Shown here one piece after another: positions 10,948 to 19,391 of a stretch of DNA of 64,000 nucleotides. Origin of the DNA: Pelomonas sp. Root1444 (GTDB lineage: Bacteria; Pseudomonadota; Gammaproteobacteria; Burkholderiales; Burkholderiaceae_C); contig NZ_LMFP01000013.1 of assembly GCF_001426885.1 (NCBI RefSeq), positions 110,574-174,573 on the forward strand. Direction: 5' to 3'. The notes below the pieces were generated by a model. That model saw only the letters and a program-made list of their open reading frames with translations. It was not told the origin of the DNA and did not search any database. How positions within the stretch are numbered: position 1 is the first letter of the stretch; the number at the start of each line of letters is the position of its first letter. The translations under genes were made by a program, and so were the position numbers.

Positions 10948-10962
10948 TGGCATGACCCGTGC
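10948..10962 (+). promoter_or_regulatory. Sigma-54-type (-24/-12) promoter of the pilin gene
   Basis: TGGCATGACCCGTGC has the invariant GG and GC separated by exactly 10 nt, matching the RpoN consensus TGGCAC-N5-TTGC except at two less conserved bases. It lies 41 bp before the pilin ATG. Pilin genes in many proteobacteria are RpoN/PilR controlled, which supports the call. Confidence 0.75.
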
Positions 10963-11003
10963 GTTCCTCCTGATGCCAACCACCCATCCTTACGGAGCAC
11001 TCC

Positions 11004-11459
11004 ATGAACCTGAAGCAACAAGCCCAGCGCGGTTTTACCCTCATCGAACTGATGATCGTCGTAGCGATCATTGGCATCCTTGCCGCCGTCGCCATTCCTC
11101 AGTACAAGGACTACACGAACAAGGCTCGTGCGAGCAACATCAACGGCGCTGTCGCCTCGCTGCAGACCCAGGTCGGCGTTTGCATCAACGAGACGTCCGA
11201 CAAGGCCAATTGCGATGCCGGCAGCAACGGCATCAATACGAACGCTCAGTTCAAGGCTACCAAGGAAGTCGCTTCGGTCGACGTGACAGACGGCGCAATT
11301 AAGGCCACGCTAGCAGGTGCGACCGACGTGGGCTCGGATCTGAAGGCAGCCACGGTCACCTGGACGCCGAATGTCGGCGAAACTGGCATCACCTGGACCA
11401 TTACCACCAGTCTGACGTCTGGCCCGCTGTACGACTACATCATCAAGAACAGCAAGTAA
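11004..11459 (+). CDS. pilA: Type IV pilin, major subunit
   Basis: A 151-residue type IVa prepilin. A short basic leader ([10 protein letters not shown]) is followed by [17 protein letters not shown], so prepilin peptidase should cut after Gly10 and methylate Phe. Glu5 of the mature protein is present. The globular part carries one Cys pair 12 residues apart (GVCINET / ANCDAG) instead of the usual C-terminal disulfide loop, so it resembles a short streamlined pilin. A GGAG ribosome site lies 9 bp before the ATG, a sigma-54-type promoter sits upstream and a terminator follows, so it is a single-gene unit flanked by two likely modification enzymes. Confidence 0.96.
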   Translation: MNLKQQAQRGFTLIELMIVVAIIGILAAVAIPQYKDYTNKARASNINGAVASLQTQVGVCINETSDKANCDAGSNGINTNAQFKATKEVASVDVTDGAIKATLAGATDVGSDLKAATVTWTPNVGETGITWTITTSLTSGPLYDYIIKNSK

Positions 11460-11479
11460 GCTGCCTTCTCTGTGATCTT

Positions 11480-11502
11480 CAGGGGCCTGCGGGCCCCTGT
11501 TT
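11480..11502 (+). terminator. Rho-independent terminator after the pilin gene
   Basis: An 8-bp perfect stem (CAGGGGCC / GGCCCCTG) with a TGCG loop and a short T run. It starts about 20 bp after the pilin stop. Confidence 0.85.
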
Positions 11503-11559
11503 CGTTGACTGAATCCACGGCGTCGTGCTCCGCGCGAGCGGCTCGGGGCACAGAGAGAG

Positions 11560-13284
11560 ATGCAGCCCATGCCATCATCCGCGCCCATGTCATCCCAGAC
11601 CTCCGTTCCGGCCAGCGCCGCGCTCGGCCTCGTCCTCGCCGCCGCGCTCGCACCGCTGCTGGCCTTCAACCAACCCCCCGCCGCCACGCTCTATAACCAG
11701 TTGCTGGCACTGACTGGCTGGGGCCTGACCCTGATGCTTTGCGCGAATGCAACGCCCGCATGGCGTGCCGGGTTGAAGACGCCCGCTGCCATCGCGCTAG
11801 CCCTCTTGCTCGTCGCACCGATGACCGCGGTCGTCTGGCGTGCGCTGCCGCTGTCTCTCGGCCTGGGCGCCACCGCCATCATCGCTGCCGGCCTGGCCGT
11901 GCTGCTGCTGGCGCAAGGACTTCCAGCGAGCGCGCGGCAGCGGGCCGCCGAAGCGCTGTGCTCTGGCCTGCTCATCGCCGGTTTGGCCAGTGTCGCCATC
12001 AGCCTCGTGCAGGTGTTCGCGCCCCAATTGGCGGACGGCAATGTCATCGCCCGTTACGGCATCCCGGGCCGGGCCGCGGGCAACCTGCGCCAGCCCAACC
12101 ATCTGGCCAGCCTGATGATGTGGGCCGCGGTGGCGGCCGTCTTCATCACCGAGAAGCGTGGTTGGCGCGCCGCCTTGGCGCCGTTGCTGTTCGCTTGCGT
12201 TTTCACCATCGTGCTGAGCGCCTCGCGGACCGGCTATGCCGGCATCGCGATGCTGGCGCTGTGGGGGGTCGTGGACCGCAGGCTGTCGCGTGGCGCGCGG
12301 CGGGCCTTGCTGGCGACACCGCTGATGCTGGGCGCCAGCTGGTGGCTGATGTCGCTGTGGTCGGCGGGCAGCGGCCATGCGTTCGGCGCCGCCTCGCGCC
12401 TGGCCGAAGGGGCGGGATCGCCGTCGCGGCTCGCCATCCTGCGCGACGCCTGGCAGCTGACGCTGGCCAACCCCTGGCTGGGCGTGGGCTGGGGCGAGTT
12501 CAACTTCGCCTGGAGCCTGACGCCGTTCCCCAAGCGCCCCATCGCCTTTTTCGACCACACGCACAACCTGCCCTCGCAGCTGGCCGTGGAATTGGGCCTG
12601 CCTTGGGCGGGTGCCGTGCTGGCGCTGCTGGGCTGGGCGCTCTGCAACGCATGGCGTGGAACGTTGGCCCAGGACGACGACGCTCCGATGCGCCGTGCGG
12701 CACTGATGATCGTGTTGACCATTGGCCTGCACAGCCTGGTGGAGTACCCGCTCTGGTACGCCTATTTCCTGCTGCCCGCCTGCTTCGCGCTTGGCCTGGC
12801 GCTGCCCGCCGAGGGCGCCGCCAAGCCGGCCTCCATCGGTCCCTGGCCCTGGATCGGCGGCCTGCTGATCGTCGGCAGCTTGTACGCCGTGTGGGACTAC
12901 AGCCGCATCGTCGCCATCTATGCGCCCAGCGAAGACGCCGTGCCGCTGACCGCACGCATCGCCACCGGCCAGCGCTCGCTGTTCTTCAGCCACCAGGCCG
13001 ACTACGCCGCCGCGACCAGCCTCTCGACCGGTCCAATCGCCCTCGCTGCGGCACGGCGCACCGCCTTCAACCTGGTGGACGCTCGCCTGCTGATGCAGTG
13101 GTCCCGTTCTCTCGAAGCCACCGGCGACATCGAAGGCGCGCGCTATCTGGCCGACCGGCTGCGCGAGTTCCGCAACCCGACGGGCGACACGTGGTTCGCC
13201 AGCTGCGTAGAACCGGCGTCCGCACCCGCCATGCCGCAGTGCCAGCCGGCGTCCGGGGTGATCGACTGGCGGACGCTACGCTGA
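11560..13284 (+). CDS. pglL: PglL/Wzy-type O-oligosaccharyltransferase (pilin glycosylation ligase)
   Basis: A 574-residue polytopic membrane protein with about 11-12 hydrophobic segments and the Wzy_C ligase signature: a large periplasmic loop with [17 protein letters not shown], then [16 protein letters not shown], which is characteristic of the PglL/PilO oligosaccharyltransferase group rather than WaaL. Such enzymes transfer lipid-linked glycans to Ser/Thr of pilins. Adjacency to pilA supports this substrate. Several Met codons near the start (11560, 11569, 11587) are possible initiators. The 3' end overlaps the convergent moaC by 9 bp. Confidence 0.88.
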   Translation: MQPMPSSAPMSSQTSVPASAALGLVLAAALAPLLAFNQPPAATLYNQLLALTGWGLTLMLCANATPAWRAGLKTPAAIALALLLVAPMTAVVWRALPLSLGLGATAIIAAGLAVLLLAQGLPASARQRAAEALCSGLLIAGLASVAISLVQVFAPQLADGNVIARYGIPGRAAGNLRQPNHLASLMMWAAVAAVFITEKRGWRAALAPLLFACVFTIVLSASRTGYAGIAMLALWGVVDRRLSRGARRALLATPLMLGASWWLMSLWSAGSGHAFGAASRLAEGAGSPSRLAILRDAWQLTLANPWLGVGWGEFNFAWSLTPFPKRPIAFFDHTHNLPSQLAVELGLPWAGAVLALLGWALCNAWRGTLAQDDDAPMRRAALMIVLTIGLHSLVEYPLWYAYFLLPACFALGLALPAEGAAKPASIGPWPWIGGLLIVGSLYAVWDYSRIVAIYAPSEDAVPLTARIATGQRSLFFSHQADYAAATSLSTGPIALAAARRTAFNLVDARLLMQWSRSLEATGDIEGARYLADRLREFRNPTGDTWFASCVEPASAPAMPQCQPASGVIDWRTLR

Positions 13285-13776
13285 GGGCAGCACCGTATCG
13301 GCGGCGCGCCACTCGCCGCTCTTGCCGCCTTGCTTTTCCAGCACCCGCACGCGGTCGATGACCATGCCGCGGTCGGCGGCCTTGCACATGTCGTAGATGG
13401 TGAGCAGGCCCACCTGCACGGCGCACAGCGCCTCCATCTCGACACCGGTGCGGCCCAGCGTCTCTACCTGCGCGCGGCACAGCACGCGGCTGGCCGCTTC
13501 GTCCAACTCGAACTCGACCTTCACCCGTGTGATCGGCAGCGGGTGGCACAGCGGCACCAGGTCGCTGCAGCGCTTGGCGCCCTGGATGGCCGCGATGCGC
13601 GCGACGCCCAGCACGTCGCCCTTCTTGGCGGTGCCGCTCGCGATCAGCGCGAAGGTCTCGGGCTGCATGCGGATCTCGCCGGCCGCGACCGCCACGCGGT
13701 GCGTCTCGGCCTTGGCGGATACGTCCACCATGTGGGCCTGGCCCTGGGCGTCGAAGTGGGTCAGCGGGGTCGTCAT
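13276..13776 (-). CDS. moaC: Cyclic pyranopterin monophosphate synthase MoaC
   Basis: MoaC works with MoaA in the first step of molybdenum cofactor synthesis. The 166-residue product has the family core: [33 protein letters not shown], the active-site segment LCHPLPI, and [10 protein letters not shown] with TIYDMCKA. The frame extends upstream to 13869, but the ATG at 13776 yields the standard MoaC start (MTTPLTHFD). No other moa gene is adjacent. It is divergent from the metalloprotease gene. Confidence 0.97.
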   Translation of the reverse strand: MTTPLTHFDAQGQAHMVDVSAKAETHRVAVAAGEIRMQPETFALIASGTAKKGDVLGVARIAAIQGAKRCSDLVPLCHPLPITRVKVEFELDEAASRVLCRAQVETLGRTGVEMEALCAVQVGLLTIYDMCKAADRGMVIDRVRVLEKQGGKSGEWRAADTVLPSA

Positions 13777-13850
13777 GCCTCGAAACAATCGGGAAACCGA
13801 GTTGAAGGCATCATAGACAGCCGGCCACCGCCGGCCGGAGCCCTTGTTCG

Positions 13851-15455
13851 ATGAAGAAGTCGTTCGCAACTCGTCCCCTGCTCAGCCTGCTCGCGGCCGC
13901 CACGCTGGCCCTGCCCGGTGCACCGCTGAACGCCCAGGTCAACCTGCCGGCCCTGGGCGATTCGGTCTCCCAGGACCTCGACATCGGCACCGAGCGCCGC
14001 CTGGGCGACCAGGTCATGCGCCAGATCCGCGTCGACCCCGACTACGTGCTCGACCCGCTGCTGCAGGAGTACCTGGAAGGCATCTGGACGCCCCTCGTCA
14101 ACGCCGGCCGCAAGCTGGGCCACATCGGCGACGAAACACAGGCGCGCTTCGCCTGGGAGCCGTTCCTCGTGCGCGACAAGAGCGTCAACGCGTTCGCGCT
14201 GCCGGGCGGCTTCGTCGGCACCCACCTCGGCCTGATCGCGATGACGACGTCGCGGGACGAGCTGGCCTCGGTGCTGGCCCACGAGCTGTCGCACATCACG
14301 CAGCGCCACATCGCCCGCCGCATCGCAGGCGATTCACGCAACAGCATGGTCGCTGTCGCAGGCCTGCTGCTCGGCATCCTGGCGGCATCGCGCGGCAACA
14401 TCGATCTGGCCAATGCCGGCATCGTCGGCGGCCAGGCTGCGGCGACGCAGCTTTCGCTGAACTTCTCGCGTGACATGGAGCGCGAGGCCGACCGCGTCGG
14501 TTTCAACGTGCTCGTCGAGGCCGGCTTCGCAGGCAGCGGCATGGTCGGCATGTTCGAGCGCATGGAGCAGGCCTACCACCTGATGGACTCCGGCGCCTAC
14601 CCGTACCTGCGCTCGCACCCGCTGACCAGCGAGCGCATCGGCGATGCGCGCACGCGCCTGGCGCTGGAACCCTTCATGCGGCCGCGCGGCCTCGCCGAGC
14701 ATGCGCTGATGGCCGCCCGTTCTCGCGCGCTGATGGACCCGCGCGTGGAAGCGTGGAAGGTGCTGGAGAACTACGACGCCGGCGTGCGCAACATCAAGGA
14801 GAGCGGCGGCTACGAGCAGCTCGGCGCGCGCTATGCCGCGGCGCTGTCGTCGATCAAGCTGCGCAATTTCGACCGCGCCGAGGCGTCGCTGCGCAGCGCG
14901 GAGCTGACGCTGCAACTCATTGCCCCCAGCCCCGTGGAGACCGCCGCCGCCAAGCGCCTGTTGACCTATCTGCGCGCGGAGCTGGCCCAGGCGCGTGGGC
15001 GCCCCGCCGACGGCATCGCCGCGCTGGACCAGCTGCCGGGCGAGAAGTCCCGCCCCATGCTGATGCAGCGCGTGGGACTGGCGCTCGCCTCCGGCCCGGC
15101 CGCGACATCCGGCCCGGCGCTGCGCGAGGCGGCCGATGCGCTGCAGACCCATGTCAGCCTTGAACCCAGCGACGCCTACGCCTGGTCGCAGCTCGCGCTG
15201 ATCTGGGAAAAGCTGGGTCAACCGCTGCGGGCCGTGCGCGCCCAGGCCGAAACCCGTGCCGCCGCGGGCGACCTGAACGGCGCCATCGACCGCCTGCGCT
15301 CCGGCCTGCGCCAGTCGCGCGGGGCCGATGCCGACCAGGTCGAGGCCTCGGTTATCGATGCGCGCCTGCGCACACTGGTCTACGAGCGCCAGTCCATCCT
15401 GGCGGAGATGTACCGCGGCCGCTACATCCCGCCGGACGTCGAGCTGCCGAACTAG
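13851..15455 (+). CDS. bepA: M48 family metalloprotease with TPR-like tail (BepA-like)
   Basis: A 534-residue exported zinc protease. It has a signal peptide ([20 protein letters not shown], likely cut after LNAQ), zinc motif HELSH with His144/Glu145/His148, and the third ligand in [11 protein letters not shown]. The C-terminal half (about residues 300-534) is helical and Ala-rich with TPR-like repeats. This architecture matches BepA (YfgC), a periplasmic protease/chaperone that controls outer-membrane LptD and BAM assembly. Assignment to BepA rather than LoiP/YcaL rests on length and the TPR tail. Confidence 0.9.
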   Translation: MKKSFATRPLLSLLAAATLALPGAPLNAQVNLPALGDSVSQDLDIGTERRLGDQVMRQIRVDPDYVLDPLLQEYLEGIWTPLVNAGRKLGHIGDETQARFAWEPFLVRDKSVNAFALPGGFVGTHLGLIAMTTSRDELASVLAHELSHITQRHIARRIAGDSRNSMVAVAGLLLGILAASRGNIDLANAGIVGGQAAATQLSLNFSRDMEREADRVGFNVLVEAGFAGSGMVGMFERMEQAYHLMDSGAYPYLRSHPLTSERIGDARTRLALEPFMRPRGLAEHALMAARSRALMDPRVEAWKVLENYDAGVRNIKESGGYEQLGARYAAALSSIKLRNFDRAEASLRSAELTLQLIAPSPVETAAAKRLLTYLRAELAQARGRPADGIAALDQLPGEKSRPMLMQRVGLALASGPAATSGPALREAADALQTHVSLEPSDAYAWSQLALIWEKLGQPLRAVRAQAETRAAAGDLNGAIDRLRSGLRQSRGADADQVEASVIDARLRTLVYERQSILAEMYRGRYIPPDVELPN

Positions 15456-15504
15456 GTCCGTGCGCTCCCGGACAGCGGCGGCGCTTCGCGCGCCGTGGCT
15501 GGGC

Positions 15505-16134
15505 TCAGGCGGCGAGCCGGCGCTGCTCTTCCTGGTAGAGCGCGAACTCCTCGCGTGTGGCGCGAGCGACGGCCTCGCGCTGGTTGATGCGGCGGTGGAA
15601 GGCCTTCACGGCCGGCCAGGGCGCCAGGTCGACACCCGCATACGGCGCCCAGTTCAGCACGACGGCGAGATAGATGTCGGCGATGCCGTAGCCCCCTTCG
15701 AGATGCTCATGGGCGCGCAGGTGCGCCTCCAGCACCGACAGGCGCAGGGCCGCCTTGTCCATCGCGTAGGCCTTCACTTCCGCGCCGGCCTTCGGGTCCA
15801 GCAGCGGCACGAAGACGGCCTTGTGCAGCTCGGTGCCGATGAAGCCCAGCCATTGGCGCACGCGCGCCCGGCCATCGGCCGTGGTGGGCAGCAGGCCGGC
15901 CGCCGGATGGGCCTCGGCCAGGTACTGCAACACCGCGGCGTTCTCGGTCAGCAGCCAGCCCTCGGGCGTGCGCAGCGCGGGCACCTGGCCCATCGGGTTG
16001 ATCTGCCAGTAGTCGCCACCGTCACCGGTTCGCTTGGCCTTGTCAACGGGCGTGAAGCGCGCCTCGGCGCCCGCCTCGTACAGGGCGACGCGGCTCGCCA
16101 GCGAACAGGCCATGGGGGAAAAGTACAGCTCCAT
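15505..16134 (-). CDS. Glutathione S-transferase family protein
   Basis: A 209-residue two-domain GST. The N-terminal thioredoxin-like part opens MELYFSPMACSLASRVALYE, with a conserved cis-Pro segment GQVPALRT and the glutathione-contacting LLTENAAVLQYLAE. The all-helical domain has GIADIYLAVVLNW. It most resembles the bacterial beta/GstA-like class, in which Cys of SPMACS is catalytic. The ATG at 16134 is preceded by GGAGA. The gene is divergent from a TetR regulator, with a shared operator between them, which suggests substrate-inducible detoxification. Confidence 0.92.
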   Translation of the reverse strand: MELYFSPMACSLASRVALYEAGAEARFTPVDKAKRTGDGGDYWQINPMGQVPALRTPEGWLLTENAAVLQYLAEAHPAAGLLPTTADGRARVRQWLGFIGTELHKAVFVPLLDPKAGAEVKAYAMDKAALRLSVLEAHLRAHEHLEGGYGIADIYLAVVLNWAPYAGVDLAPWPAVKAFHRRINQREAVARATREEFALYQEEQRRLAA

Positions 16135-16154
16135 TTCGGTCTCCAAAGTGTTTT

Positions 16155-16170
16155 TGTACTATATTGAACA
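16155..16170. promoter_or_regulatory. Candidate TetR operator in the GST/tetR divergent promoter
   Basis: An imperfect 16-bp palindrome of form TGTnCnATATnGnACA (12 of 16 positions symmetric) in the 68 bp between the two divergent genes. Its left arm (TTTTTGTAC, 16151-16159) recurs inverted as GTACAAAAA at 16206-16214, overlapping the regulator's probable GTG start. TetR regulators usually bind such divergent-promoter palindromes; binding itself is inferred. Confidence 0.55.
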
Positions 16171-16202
16171 GAATTGCAGCGCGTCAATGGATTTCTTTCA
16201 TC

Positions 16203-16829
16203 GTGGTACAAAAATCTGAAGGCAAGACACCCGCGCCCCGCCCGCGCGGCAGGCCGCGCAGCTTCGACACCGAGGCGACGCTGGCGAACGCGACGCTGGC
16301 CTTCTGGCAGCGCGGCTATGCGGCCACATCGATGGACGACCTCAGCGCCGCCACCGGGCTCAACCGGCCCAGCCTGTATGGCGCCTTTGGCGACAAGCAC
16401 GCGCTCTATCTGCAGGCACTGCAGCTCTACACCGACCAATCCAACGCCGCCATTGCGGCGGCGCTGGAAGGGCGCTCATTGCGAGACGGTCTGGCGCTCG
16501 TCTACGAGCTGGCGCTGCAGCTCTACTGCCCGGCCGACGCGGCGGCGCGCGGCTGCCTGCTGATCGGCACGGCCGCCACCGAGGCACCGCGGGACGAGGC
16601 CATCCGGCAGGCGCTGGGTGATGCGCTGCGCGGCTTCACGGCAGCGTTCGAGCACAGGCTGCGCCGCGCGCTCGACGAAGGCGAACTGCCACGCGGCAGC
16701 GACGTGGCGATGCGCGCCCAGCTCGCCTCAGCGGTGCTGCATTCAATGGCGCTGCGTGCGCGCGCCGGGGACGCGCGCAAGGATCTGGCCGCCTTTGCGG
16801 CGGCCGGCGTTGCGATGGTCTGCGGCTAG
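16203..16829 (+). CDS. TetR/AcrR family transcriptional regulator
   Basis: About 208 residues. The N-terminal helix-turn-helix reads RGRPRSFD, then GYAATSMDDLSAATGLNRPSLYGAFGDKHALY, a textbook TetR DNA-binding domain; the C-terminal ligand domain is helical and variable. The start is uncertain: a TTG at 16164 keeps the frame open but lies in the palindrome, so the GTG at 16203 is preferred, though its ribosome site is weak. It probably represses itself and the divergent GST gene. The 3' end overlaps the next convergent gene by 4 bp. Confidence 0.92.
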   Translation: MVQKSEGKTPAPRPRGRPRSFDTEATLANATLAFWQRGYAATSMDDLSAATGLNRPSLYGAFGDKHALYLQALQLYTDQSNAAIAAALEGRSLRDGLALVYELALQLYCPADAAARGCLLIGTAATEAPRDEAIRQALGDALRGFTAAFEHRLRRALDEGELPRGSDVAMRAQLASAVLHSMALRARAGDARKDLAAFAAAGVAMVCG

Positions 16830-17179
16830 TCGCCCGGGAAGAGGCGCTCGACGGCGACGTCGATGACCATGCCGCACAGGCTGTAGATCAGCGAGCCGAC
16901 CAGCGCCGCCCAGAAGCCGGTCACCGCCAGGCCGTCCAGCAGCGAGGCGGCGGCCCAGAACATCAGCGCGTTGATGATGAAGAGGAACAGCCCCAGCGTC
17001 AGCACCGTCACCGGCAGCGTCAGCAGCACGAGGATGGGCCGCAGCAGCGTGTTCAGCAGGCCCAGCACCAGCGCCGCGATCAGCGCCGAGGTGAAGCTGG
17101 TCACGACGACGCCGGGATAGAGATGGGCGACCAGCAGCAGCGCGCCAGCCAGCAGCAGCCAACGGGTGAGTGTCTTCAT
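16826..17179 (-). CDS. Phage holin family / four-TM membrane protein
   Basis: A 117-residue inner-membrane protein with four hydrophobic segments (for example LLLAGALLLVAHLYPGV and FLFIINALMFWAAASLL). The central NTLLRPILVLLTLPVTVLTLG motif is the hallmark of the superfamily IV holin-like family (PF04020). These are usually chromosomal housekeeping membrane proteins of unknown role, and nothing phage-like lies nearby. Confidence 0.88.
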   Translation of the reverse strand: MKTLTRWLLLAGALLLVAHLYPGVVVTSFTSALIAALVLGLLNTLLRPILVLLTLPVTVLTLGLFLFIINALMFWAAASLLDGLAVTGFWAALVGSLIYSLCGMVIDVAVERLFPGD

Positions 17180-17216
17180 GGGCGCCCAGCATACAGGCGC
17201 GTGTGGCGCAAAACGC

Positions 17217-17243
17217 GATTCTCAATAGGAATCATTCTCATTC
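17217..17243 (+). promoter_or_regulatory. Fur box upstream of tonB-exbB-exbD
   Basis: The segment GATTCTCAATAGGAATCATT continuing to CTCATTC is an imperfect palindrome of overlapping NATWAT hexamers. On the reverse strand it reads GAATGAGAATGATTCC, the classic Fur operator. It lies about 80-105 bp before the tonB start. Fe(II)-Fur repression under iron sufficiency is therefore expected for the tonB operon. Confidence 0.85.
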
Positions 17244-17323
17244 AATGCTAGGATGCAAGGCTCCTGCGCTGGCTGCTGGCCGGCGTGCTCTTGTGCCCTG
17301 CCCTTCTTGCCCTGTTGTCCGGC

Positions 17324-18064
17324 GTGACCACTGCCTCCCCCGTCTTCGTCGAGCCTGCCTCGCCGGCCGCACCGGCCCGGCCGCTGCCTTTGCCCCCGCT
17401 GCCGGGGCGCAGCGATGAGTTGGGGCCGCAGGGTCGCCGCGCGCTGATCGGCGGTGTCGTCGCCGCGCACCTGGTGGGCGGCTGGGCGCTGCTGCAGATC
17501 GATGCCGTGCGCAACGCCGTCATCGACGCCGCGCCGGTGTTGATGGTGGACATGATCGCGCCGGCCGAGCCGCCCAAGCCCACGCCGCCGCCGCCCGCCC
17601 CGCAGCCCAGGAAGCTCGCCCCGGCGCCCGCGCCCCTCATTGCGGCCGCCCCGACGCCCACCCCCGCGCCCCCCGCCTTCGTCGCGCCGCCGCCTGAGCC
17701 GGCACCACCCCAGCCGGTCAATGTCGCGCCCGCGCCGCCGGCACCGCCCGCGCCGGTGGCCCAGCCGCCCGCGCCGCCGGCACCCAAGCTGATCCCGCCC
17801 AGCGCGCTGCGCTATGTCAAGGAGCCGCCGCAGGACTATCCGCTGCTGTCACGGCGCGCCAAGGAGCAGGGCATCGTCACCTTGCGCGTCACGGTCGATG
17901 CCAGCGGGCATTTGAAGGACGCCACGGTGCACAAGTCTTCCGGCTTTGAACGCCTGGACCAAGCCGCCTTGCAGAGCATCCGCAAGGCGGTTTTCTCCCC
18001 TTACGTGGAAAACGGCAAGGCCATCGACGTGCAGGCGCTAGCTGCGTTTGACTACTCCCTCTGA
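17324..18064 (+). CDS. tonB: TonB energy transducer
   Basis: A protein of about 246 residues that spans the periplasm and passes proton-motive energy to outer-membrane receptors. Order seen: a cytoplasmic N-terminus, one membrane anchor (ALIGGVVAAHLVGGWALLQ), a long Pro/Ala-rich rigid spacer (about 100 residues of PAPPAP-type repeats), and a TonB C-terminal domain with DYPLLSRRAKEQGIVTLRV and DQAALQSIRKAVFSPY. The start is unclear: GTG at 17324 or at 17285, neither with a strong ribosome site. exbB and exbD follow within 20 bp each, under a Fur box. Confidence 0.92.
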   Translation: MTTASPVFVEPASPAAPARPLPLPPLPGRSDELGPQGRRALIGGVVAAHLVGGWALLQIDAVRNAVIDAAPVLMVDMIAPAEPPKPTPPPPAPQPRKLAPAPAPLIAAAPTPTPAPPAFVAPPPEPAPPQPVNVAPAPPAPPAPVAQPPAPPAPKLIPPSALRYVKEPPQDYPLLSRRAKEQGIVTLRVTVDASGHLKDATVHKSSGFERLDQAALQSIRKAVFSPYVENGKAIDVQALAAFDYSL

Positions 18065-18083
18065 CCGCTAACTGAACCACCCT

Positions 18084-18839
18084 ATGGACGCCACCGTCAT
18101 CGCCGCCGCCGCGCCGGCCCCCGGCTTCGGCCACTTCATCGCCCAGTCGGACGCCGTCGGCAAGTTCCTGCTCGGCGTGCTGGTCGTCATGTCCATCGCC
18201 TCCTGGGGCCTGATCGTCGCCAAGGGCGTGGCGCAGTTCCTGCGCAACAAGCGCGCGACGACCTTCCTCGATTTCTTCTGGAACGCCCGTTCGCTGGACG
18301 CCGTGCAGGCCGAGCTGAACACGCACGGCGCCCACGACCCGTTCTCGCATCTCAGCGCTCACGCCCTGCACGCGCAGGCGCACCACGCCCGCTACGGCTC
18401 GGCCAAGCTGGCCGAGGCCGGCACCGCGAACGACTTCATCACGCGCACCATCAAGAAGGTGCTCGACGAGGAGACCACGCGGCTGGAATCCGGCCTGACG
18501 ACGCTGGCCACCATCGGCGCGACCGCTCCCTTCGTCGGCCTGTTCGGCACGGTCTGGGGTGTCTACCACGCGCTGCTGGCCATCGGCATGAGCGGCGCCG
18601 GCACGCTGGACAAGGTCGCCGGCCCGGTCGGCGAGGCGCTGATCATGACCGGCATCGGCCTGGCCGTCGCCATCCCCGCCGTCATGGCCTACAACGCCTT
18701 CACGCGCGGCAACCGCGTGCTGTCGGCGCGCCTGGACGCCTTCGCCTACGAGCTGCACAGCTTCCTGACGCTGGGCGAAGCGCCCGGTGCTGGCGCGACC
18801 GGCAACGTGCGGCCGCTGAAGTCGACGGCCGCCGCCTGA
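18084..18839 (+). CDS. exbB: Biopolymer transport protein ExbB
   Basis: A 251-residue inner-membrane proton-channel subunit of the MotA/TolQ/ExbB family with three membrane segments: one near residues 30-50 (FLLGVLVVMSIASWGLIV), and two in the C-terminal half flanking the conserved TIGATAPFVGLFGTVWGV and EALIMTGIGLAVAIPAVMAYN. The motor complex with ExbD drives TonB. It sits 20 bp after tonB and 17 bp before exbD. Confidence 0.96.
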   Translation: MDATVIAAAAPAPGFGHFIAQSDAVGKFLLGVLVVMSIASWGLIVAKGVAQFLRNKRATTFLDFFWNARSLDAVQAELNTHGAHDPFSHLSAHALHAQAHHARYGSAKLAEAGTANDFITRTIKKVLDEETTRLESGLTTLATIGATAPFVGLFGTVWGVYHALLAIGMSGAGTLDKVAGPVGEALIMTGIGLAVAIPAVMAYNAFTRGNRVLSARLDAFAYELHSFLTLGEAPGAGATGNVRPLKSTAAA

Positions 18840-18855
18840 CCCCGGAGACGACGCC

Positions 18856-19275
18856 ATGGCCTTCGCCTCCTTCGACAGCAAGCGCGCCAGCGCGCCGATG
18901 GCCGAGATCAACATGGTCCCGCTCATCGACGTGATGCTGGTGCTGCTGGTCATCTTCATCGTCACCGCGCCGCTGCTGACCAATGCCGTGAAGCTGGACC
19001 TGCCCAAGGTCAGCTCGCAGGTCAACGAGCTCAAGCCCGACAAGATCGAGTTCGGCATCGACGCCGCCGGCCAGCGCTACTGGAACGGCGAGCCGCTGAC
19101 GCGCGCCGAGGCCGTCGAGCGCTTCAAGGCCGAAGGGCTGAAAGGCCAGCAGCCCGAGATCCACCTGCGCGCCGACCAGAACGTCGCCTACCGCGCCGTG
19201 GCCGAGACCCTGGCGGACGCGAGCAAGGCCGGCCTGACCCGGGTCGGCTTCGTCAGCGAGCCCGAGCGCAACTGA
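18856..19275 (+). CDS. exbD: Biopolymer transport protein ExbD
   Basis: A 139-residue ExbD/TolR protein with a short cytoplasmic start, a single membrane helix carrying the proton-path Asp (MVPLIDVMLVLLVIFIVTAP) and a periplasmic domain (PEIHLRADQNVAYR). It completes the TonB-ExbB-ExbD motor encoded by the three-gene operon. A 116-bp gap separates it from the receptor gene. Confidence 0.96.
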   Translation: MAFASFDSKRASAPMAEINMVPLIDVMLVLLVIFIVTAPLLTNAVKLDLPKVSSQVNELKPDKIEFGIDAAGQRYWNGEPLTRAEAVERFKAEGLKGQQPEIHLRADQNVAYRAVAETLADASKAGLTRVGFVSEPERN

Positions 19276-19391
19276 GCGCCTGAGCGCCCGCCGCAGCACC
19301 CGTTCCGTTTTCTTTCATTCACAGCAAGACGGCCAAGCCATCGCCAGGCCGCAAGGGCAGCGCCATGCCGCCCGTTCAGAGGAGTTCACGA

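Noticed and set aside
16826-17179. A prophage lysis gene (holin)
   Set aside because: The family name says holin, but the protein is a widespread chromosomal four-TM protein and no phage gene is adjacent.
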